Of a DNA stretch of 10,516 nt, positions 5,954 to 10,516 are shown in pieces. The notes under the pieces were generated by a model. It did not search any database, had not been told where the DNA came from, and saw only the letters and a program-made list of their open reading frames with translations. The stretch's first letter is position 1. Every line of letters starts with the position of its first letter. The position numbers were made by a program, and so were the translations under genes. The DNA lies in assembly GCA_001805125.1 (NCBI GenBank), contig MHEF01000129.1, forward strand, positions 1 through 10,516, given 5' to 3'. Origin of the DNA: Nitrospirae bacterium RBG_13_39_12. GTDB taxonomy: Bacteria > Nitrospirota > Thermodesulfovibrionia > Thermodesulfovibrionales > SM23-35.

Positions 5954-5999
5954 AAGGTGATAATCTTAACATAATTTCTATCTAGAATCTTATTATCCC

Positions 6000-6059
6000 A
6001 AAAATGCAATTCACGGTAGGCATATGTGCCTATCAGCTTTAAAATCTAACTGCATTTTT
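6000..6059. repeat. Nested inverted repeats between carB and the DUF167 gene
   Basis: AAAAATGCA (6000-6008) is matched by its perfect complement TGCATTTTT (6051-6059), enclosing 42 bases. Inside, TAGGCA (6017-6022) and TGCCTA (6027-6032) form a perfect hairpin with a TATG loop. On the plus strand the outer arm ends in a run of five T, but the stem is interrupted and neither flanking gene is on that strand. Possible readings are a small structured RNA, a remnant of a small mobile element, or an operator. Nothing else in 5954-6168 looks coding. Confidence 0.45.
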
Positions 6060-6141
6060 CGGGCTAAACAGGTCAGAAAGCTACGGATTAGACAGGAGTA
6101 TATAAAAAGGGGGAACACTAAATATTTTCAAAAGACCTTTT

Positions 6142-6155
6142 CCATCAGGAGATGG
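6142..6155 (-). terminator. Weak hairpin just after the carB stop
   Basis: On the minus strand CCATC (6155-6151) pairs with GATGG (6146-6142) around TCCT, starting 14 bases after the carB TAG. It is followed by AAAAGGTCTTTT, which is itself self-complementary. The stem is short and the T-run is only four bases, so termination would be partial at best. Confidence 0.25.
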
Positions 6156-6168
6156 GGCAAAGATTTTT

Positions 6169-9100
6169 CTATCTAATATCATCATGGTAGCTCTGAAGAG
6201 ATTTAACGTCGCCATGCCCTTGTCTAAAGGCTTCTATCCCGCGGACAGCAGCAATAGCTGCAGCTATTGTAGTTATATAAGTTACTTTATATCTGATTGC
6301 TGCTTTACGGATATATGAATCATCATATTTGCTTAGCTTGCCGCTTGGTGTATTGATCACCAACTGAATTTCTTTGCTCTTGATGGCATCCACAATGTTA
6401 GGACGGCCTTCATTTATTTTATCAATAGGTTCAGCTTTGATACCGTTTTCGGAAAAGAACTGAAATGTCCCTCGTGTAGCCTTGATCTTAAAACCAAGCC
6501 TCTCGAATTGTCTGGCAACCTGAAGTGCTGCGGGCTTTTCAATATCTGAAACAGTTATAAGAACTGTTCCTTCGGTGGGTATCAGCTGCTTCGCTGCTTC
6601 CATCGCTTTATAAAAGGCCAGCCCAAAAGAATCAGCCATCCCCAAAACTTCTCCGGTGGACCTCATTTCAGGGCCAAGTATAGGATCTACTTCTGGGAAC
6701 ATATTGAATGGAAAGACAGCCTCTTTTACACCAAAATGCGGTATATGCTTTGGTACTAGACCTATGTCAACAAGTTTTTTGCCCAGCATAACCTGAGTTG
6801 CGATACGCGCCATAGGGATATTGCAGACTTTTGAAACCAACGGAACTGTTCGTGAAGCCCTTGGATTAGCCTCGAGGACGTAGACGGTATCGTTTGCAAT
6901 GGCATACTGGATATTCATAAGCCCTACTACATTGAGTTCCACAGCAATCTTACGGGTATATTCATTAATCGTCTCCAGGTGTTTGGCCGGAATACTTATA
7001 GGCGGAATCACGCAGGAAGAATCCCCGGAATGTATTCCGGCAAGTTCGATATGCTCCATTACTGCAGGGACAAAAGCGTCTTTACTGTCGGCAATGGCAT
7101 CTGCTTCGGCTTCAATGGCATTTTCAAGAAACTTATCGATCAGGATCGGCCGGTCCGGAGAAACACCTACCGCAGCAATAACATAGTGCTTGAGCATTTC
7201 TTCATCATGCACCACTTCCATTCCGCGGCCACCCAAAACATAGGAAGGTCTTACCATTAATGGGTATCCAATCTTTTCAGCCACCTCCAATGCTTCTTTT
7301 AGCGTGTTTGCCATGCCGGACTCCGGCATTGGGATTCCCAATTTTTTCATCATCTGACGAAACCTGTCCCGGTCCTCAGCGAGATCAATTGTTTCCGTGG
7401 AAGTCCCGATAATTTTTACCCCTGCTTCAGCCAGTTCTCTGGCGATATTAAGCGGTGTCTGCCCGCCGAACTGTACTATTACACCTTCGGGTTTTTCTTT
7501 TTCGTAGATTGAAAGGACATCCTCAATGGTAACAGGTTCGAAATATAATTTATCAGAGGTATCATAATCCGTAGAAACCGTTTCAGGGTTGCAGTTGACC
7601 ATTATAGATTCATATCCCTCATCTCTAAGTGTGAAGGCAGCATGAACACAGCAGTAGTCAAACTCGATACCCTGCCCAATACGGTTGGGACCGCCGCCGA
7701 GAACCATTATCTTTCGCCTCTCGCTACTTATCACGCTGTCTGGAGCATTATAAGTAGAAAAGTAGTAGGCTGCATTCTCCACCCCACTTACAGGCACAGG
7801 CTCCCAACCCTGCAGAATCCCCAATGCTTTCCGCCGTTCACGTATTTCTCTTTCAGGAATTCCAAGAATTTGAGAAAGGTATCTGTCTGCAAACCCGTCT
7901 TTTTTCGCCTTGATTAATAGTCCATCGGGCAATTTGCTGTTCCTGTATTTAAGAATTTCTTCCTCCAGTTCTACCATCTCTTTCATCTGCTCGATGAACC
8001 ATGGCTTGATGTGGGTCTTTTCATAAAGGGAGTCAACTTCAGCACCTTTCCGAAGGGCTTCATACATTATGAACTGGAGTTCACTTGTAGGCGAAACTAA
8101 CATTTCCATCAGCTCCTCGAGGGACTTCTGGTGAAAGTCCTTTGCAAAACCCAGTCCATAGCGTCCTATCTCTAATGAGCGGATGGCCTTTTGGAATGCT
8201 TCTTTATAAGTTTTCCCTATGCTCATAACTTCACCGACAGCCCGCATCTGGGTGCCCAGCTTATCTTCGACCCCTTCGAACTTTTCAAACGCCCATCTGG
8301 CAAATTTGACCACTATATAATCTCCCCATGGGGTATACTTATCCAGAGTTCCTTCTCTCCAGTAAGGAATCTCATCAAGTGTAAGACCACCGGCAAGCAA
8401 TGATGAAATAAATGCAATCGGGAATCCCGTGGCTTTAGAAGCAAGAGCAGAAGAGCGTGATGTTCTCGGGTTAATTTCGATTACCACAACTCGACCTGTT
8501 TTGGGGTCATGGGCAAACTGAATGTTAGTTCCCCCGATAACTTCAATTGCTTCAACTATATCATAGGAATATTTCTGCAGCCGCTTCTGGAGTTCATGGT
8601 CAATGGTAAGCATAGGTGCCGTACAAAAAGAATCACCTGTATGGATTCCCATGGCATCTACATTTTCAATAAAACATACGGTGATTCGCTGATTTTTAGC
8701 ATCTCTTACAACTTCAAGCTCTAACTCTTCCCATCCCAGTACCGACTCCTCAACGAGTATCTGGCCTATAAGACTGGCAGAAATTCCACGACCCGCAACT
8801 ATTCGTAATTCTTCCATGTTATAGACCAACCCACCTCCGGTTCCCCCAAGTGTATAAGCAGGACGGATTACAACCGGATAGCCAAGTTTCGAAGCTATTG
8901 CCTCAGCTTCCTCAACAGTGAAAGCTGGTTGACTCCGGGGCATTTCGATACCCAGATGTTCCATAGTTTCTTTAAAGGCGATACGATCTTCACCACGTTC
9001 AATTGCATCAGCCTGTACTCCTATAATCTTTACACCATTAGCCTTTAGGATGCCATTACGTTCCAATTCAGCAGTCAGGTTCAGGCCTGTTTGACCACCT

Positions 9101-9369
9101 AAATTAGGCAGTATTGCGTCCGGCCGCTCTTTTTCTATTATATTTTTCATAAACTCTAATGTAAGAGGCTCCACATAGGTTACATCAGCCGTTCCCGGAT
9201 CAGTCATAATAGTTGCCGGATTTGAATTAACCAGGATGATTTTATAACCAAGCTTTCGAAGTGCTTTGCACGCCTGGGTCCCTGAATAATCAAATTCACA
9301 GGCCTGACCAATAACAATCGGGCCTGAACCTATTATCATTACTTTCTTAATATCATCTCTTTTCGGCAT
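6169..9369 (-). CDS. carB: Carbamoyl-phosphate synthase large subunit
   Basis: A full-length CarB of 1066 residues that makes carbamoyl phosphate from bicarbonate, ammonia (passed from CarA) and two ATP, feeding pyrimidine and arginine synthesis. The two homologous ATP-grasp halves are clear. The N-terminal half starts at about 8 (VMIIGSGPIVIGQACEFDYSG) and has E298/N300 in IEINPRTSR. The C-terminal half starts at about 553 (KIMVLGGGPNRIGQGIEFDY) and has E833/N835 in LEANPRASR. The oligomerisation region spans about 400-550, and an MGS-like regulatory domain covers about 935-1066 with NTPSGK (1006-1011). The ATG at 9369 has GGGAG nine bases upstream (9383-9379). The stop is TAG. carA is not next to it: upstream there is only a divergent intergenic region, so the small subunit must be encoded elsewhere. 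Confidence 0.98.
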   Translation of the reverse strand: MPKRDDIKKVMIIGSGPIVIGQACEFDYSGTQACKALRKLGYKIILVNSNPATIMTDPGTADVTYVEPLTLEFMKNIIEKERPDAILPNLGGQTGLNLTAELERNGILKANGVKIIGVQADAIERGEDRIAFKETMEHLGIEMPRSQPAFTVEEAEAIASKLGYPVVIRPAYTLGGTGGGLVYNMEELRIVAGRGISASLIGQILVEESVLGWEELELEVVRDAKNQRITVCFIENVDAMGIHTGDSFCTAPMLTIDHELQKRLQKYSYDIVEAIEVIGGTNIQFAHDPKTGRVVVIEINPRTSRSSALASKATGFPIAFISSLLAGGLTLDEIPYWREGTLDKYTPWGDYIVVKFARWAFEKFEGVEDKLGTQMRAVGEVMSIGKTYKEAFQKAIRSLEIGRYGLGFAKDFHQKSLEELMEMLVSPTSELQFIMYEALRKGAEVDSLYEKTHIKPWFIEQMKEMVELEEEILKYRNSKLPDGLLIKAKKDGFADRYLSQILGIPEREIRERRKALGILQGWEPVPVSGVENAAYYFSTYNAPDSVISSERRKIMVLGGGPNRIGQGIEFDYCCVHAAFTLRDEGYESIMVNCNPETVSTDYDTSDKLYFEPVTIEDVLSIYEKEKPEGVIVQFGGQTPLNIARELAEAGVKIIGTSTETIDLAEDRDRFRQMMKKLGIPMPESGMANTLKEALEVAEKIGYPLMVRPSYVLGGRGMEVVHDEEMLKHYVIAAVGVSPDRPILIDKFLENAIEAEADAIADSKDAFVPAVMEHIELAGIHSGDSSCVIPPISIPAKHLETINEYTRKIAVELNVVGLMNIQYAIANDTVYVLEANPRASRTVPLVSKVCNIPMARIATQVMLGKKLVDIGLVPKHIPHFGVKEAVFPFNMFPEVDPILGPEMRSTGEVLGMADSFGLAFYKAMEAAKQLIPTEGTVLITVSDIEKPAALQVARQFERLGFKIKATRGTFQFFSENGIKAEPIDKINEGRPNIVDAIKSKEIQLVINTPSGKLSKYDDSYIRKAAIRYKVTYITTIAAAIAAVRGIEAFRQGHGDVKSLQSYHDDIR

Positions 9370-9749
9370 ATCATTCTTCTCCCTTCATTCCAATATAAGT
9401 AATGCAGGTGTTGGGGTTCCAATGTTTTTGTAATTAAATTTATGTCCACATGCTTTCATTCCCGTTTTTCTTTTAAGCAATACTGAATTACCATCTGGAA
9501 AATGAACTGTTCCCCACCTGTTCTTAAACCACGATATAGTAACACTTTTTAGGACCTTAGTATAGATTGGCGTCAAGTCATAATATTAAGTATTACTTAA
9601 ATGCATTGTTTATTAAATAACAGTTGAAGGAATACTTATAATTAACCCTTGACTATATTAACTTCCATTAACCCTATTTATATTTAAATGCCTTTACAGA
9701 TATTTAGGATTGTCAATATTTATCAAGTACCGATATAATCACTTCTACT
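9370..9749. other. Divergent intergenic region between carB and bioW
   Basis: An AT-rich 380-base region that should carry the control sites of both carB (minus) and bioW (plus). I find the carB Shine-Dalgarno (9379-9383), a good bioW promoter (9710-9739), and three ATTAAC copies at 9641, 9657 and 9667, the outer two extended to ATTAACCCT. I found no convincing promoter for carB and no ArgR- or BirA-type operator. A 63-codon minus frame (9576-9385) that would start at TTG and stop just before the carB Shine-Dalgarno matches no family I know and is probably not a gene. Confidence 0.5.
9710..9739 (+). promoter_or_regulatory. bioW promoter
   Basis: TTGTCA (9710-9715), an 18-base spacer, and a perfect TATAAT (9734-9739). 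Transcription should begin near 9746, only a few bases before the bioW ATG at 9750, so the mRNA would be leaderless or nearly so. No Shine-Dalgarno sequence precedes the ATG, which agrees with this. Confidence 0.55.
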
Positions 9750-10516
9750 ATGAAAAATCTGTTGAACATAAGGATGAGGGCTTCAAAGGAAATCAGAATT
9801 AAGAAGTCAGAATTAAAACAACAAAACTCAAAAAACGCTGAAATCCATATTTCCGGTGCAGAAGGGCTTTATGAGGCATCAGATATTAAAAAGATTGTCG
9901 AAGGGTATATTAAAAGGGCGTTAAAGCATCCAAAGGGACCCCCCGATAAAATAATAATCACAGTTGAGGATATTAAGCAAAAACCAGAGGAAATTACAAC
10001 GCTTCCGGTAGCAACAGTCAATTGTCAAAAACCAACCGAGGGCGAAAACATTGCAGTCAAGATACTTCAATGCCTGGGGATATCAAAAAGGGCTATTTAT
10101 ACAGCCCTCAATTTGATTAAAAAGAATAGTATGAGGGGTGCATCCATTATCACGGCAGAAAATTGCAATCGTCTTGAGCCTGACAGAGAAAGAGGGGTTA
10201 GGGCATCCCGGCTTGGAATAGATAAATCAGCTTTAAAAGCTCTTTCACTGAAGCTTTCGAGACAAAATATTAATACAGATACTGTTAAAGAAGCTATTAT
10301 CCTTGCATCAAAAATTGCGTCTTTCAGGCATGTAGTAGCTGAATTGTGTATATCCGATGACCCATTCTATACGACCGGATATATTGCATCTAAAGAACTG
10401 GGTTATCTGAGGATACCAAATATCAAAAATAAGGGGAGCAAAATTGGGGGAAGAGCATTCTTTGTTAAAGAAGGGACGAACACTAAAGAAATAATAAATT
10501 ATCTTGAAAAGATGCC
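9750..10516 (+). CDS. bioW: 6-carboxyhexanoate-CoA ligase (pimeloyl-CoA synthetase), 3' end cut by window
   Basis: BioW joins pimelate to CoA using ATP to give pimeloyl-CoA, AMP and pyrophosphate, the entry step of biotin synthesis in organisms that lack the BioC/BioH route. The 255 codons seen include the family landmarks RMRAS (8-12), HISGAE (33-38), MRGASII (128-134), RGVRASR (148-154), AELCISDDPFYTTGY (197-211) and RIPNIKNKGSKIGGRAFFV (221-239). The last visible residues, YLEKM, match the end region of the family, so only a few codons are missing. The ATG at 9750 puts RMRAS at the expected distance from the N-terminus; there is no Shine-Dalgarno. Residues 13-32, between RMRAS and HISGAE, are longer than usual and partly encoded by a 14-bp direct repeat. 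Other bio genes would be expected downstream, beyond the window. Confidence 0.93.
   Translation, partial: MKNLLNIRMRASKEIRIKKSELKQQNSKNAEIHISGAEGLYEASDIKKIVEGYIKRALKHPKGPPDKIIITVEDIKQKPEEITTLPVATVNCQKPTEGENIAVKILQCLGISKRAIYTALNLIKKNSMRGASIITAENCNRLEPDRERGVRASRLGIDKSALKALSLKLSRQNINTDTVKEAIILASKIASFRHVVAELCISDDPFYTTGYIASKELGYLRIPNIKNKGSKIGGRAFFVKEGTNTKEIINYLEKM
9793..9816 (+). repeat. 14-bp-period direct repeat inside bioW
   Basis: TCAGAATTAA occurs at 9793-9802 and again at 9807-9816, separated by GAAG. The copies encode the basic stretch EIRIKKSELKQQ in an N-terminal segment where other BioW proteins have a shorter loop. Peptides of this kind come from a dispersed AGTCAGAATTA-type repeat seen in several uncultured bacterial groups (from memory). 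The reading frame is kept. Confidence 0.65.

Noticed and set aside
6060..6105. Plus-strand stretch with GGGCTAAAC and AGAAAGCTACGG resembling parts of a c-di-GMP-I (GEMM) riboswitch
   Set aside because: The invariant CGCAAAGC is altered, the middle hairpin between the two blocks is missing, and the genes on both sides are on the minus strand.
9385..9576. 63-codon minus-strand open frame ending just before the carB ribosome binding site
   Set aside because: It would start at TTG, has no clear ribosome binding site, matches no family I recognise, and lies in AT-rich control DNA. It remains possible as a leader peptide but I cannot support it.

Overview
This 10.5-kb window is bacterial DNA of low to moderate GC, with compact minus-strand housekeeping genes. 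It probably comes from an uncultured Gram-negative lineage of the Nitrospirota or Desulfobacterota kind. That placement rests on gene style only: a bacterial DRG-type GTPase with a TGS domain, BioW-type biotin synthesis, and short repeats lying inside reading frames. Treat the phylum as a guess.

Layout. Positions 1-557 hold no convincing gene but several short inverted repeats. A DRG/Obg-type GTPase (558-1550, minus) carries five 7-bp repeat units inside its frame. From 1551 to 3295 there is a foreign-looking block on the plus strand. It holds a HARE-HTH plus nuclease-like protein (1738-2670) with its own promoters, an attC-like hairpin (2665-2723), an overlapping DUF4160/DUF2442 gene pair (2761-3280), and a second attC-like hairpin (3228-3295) that ends 5 bases before the stop codon of the convergent dgt gene. 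A minus-strand cluster follows, in transcription order carB (9369-6169), a DUF167/YggU gene (5953-5684), serS (5609-4344) and dgt (4338-3301). serS and dgt are 5 bases apart. A 380-base divergent region (9370-9749) separates carB from bioW (9750 onward, plus), which is cut by the window end a few codons before its expected stop.

How it fits together. carB (carbamoyl phosphate for pyrimidines and arginine), serS (seryl-tRNA), dgt (dNTP hydrolysis), the GTPase (probably ribosome-linked) and bioW (pimeloyl-CoA for biotin) are core genes. The plus-strand block between the GTPase and dgt is accessory. Two GC-rich imperfect palindromes, each at the 3' end of a plus-strand gene or gene pair, have the layout of integron attC sites and lack terminator U-tracts. 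I read the block as a small integrase-less cassette cluster (CALIN-like) carrying defence- or toxin-antitoxin-like genes. No integrase gene lies in the window, so this rests on site structure alone.

A second theme is repeat-derived DNA inside conserved genes. The GTPase and bioW each have an in-frame short tandem repeat at a position where the family is variable or shorter, and both reading frames stay open.
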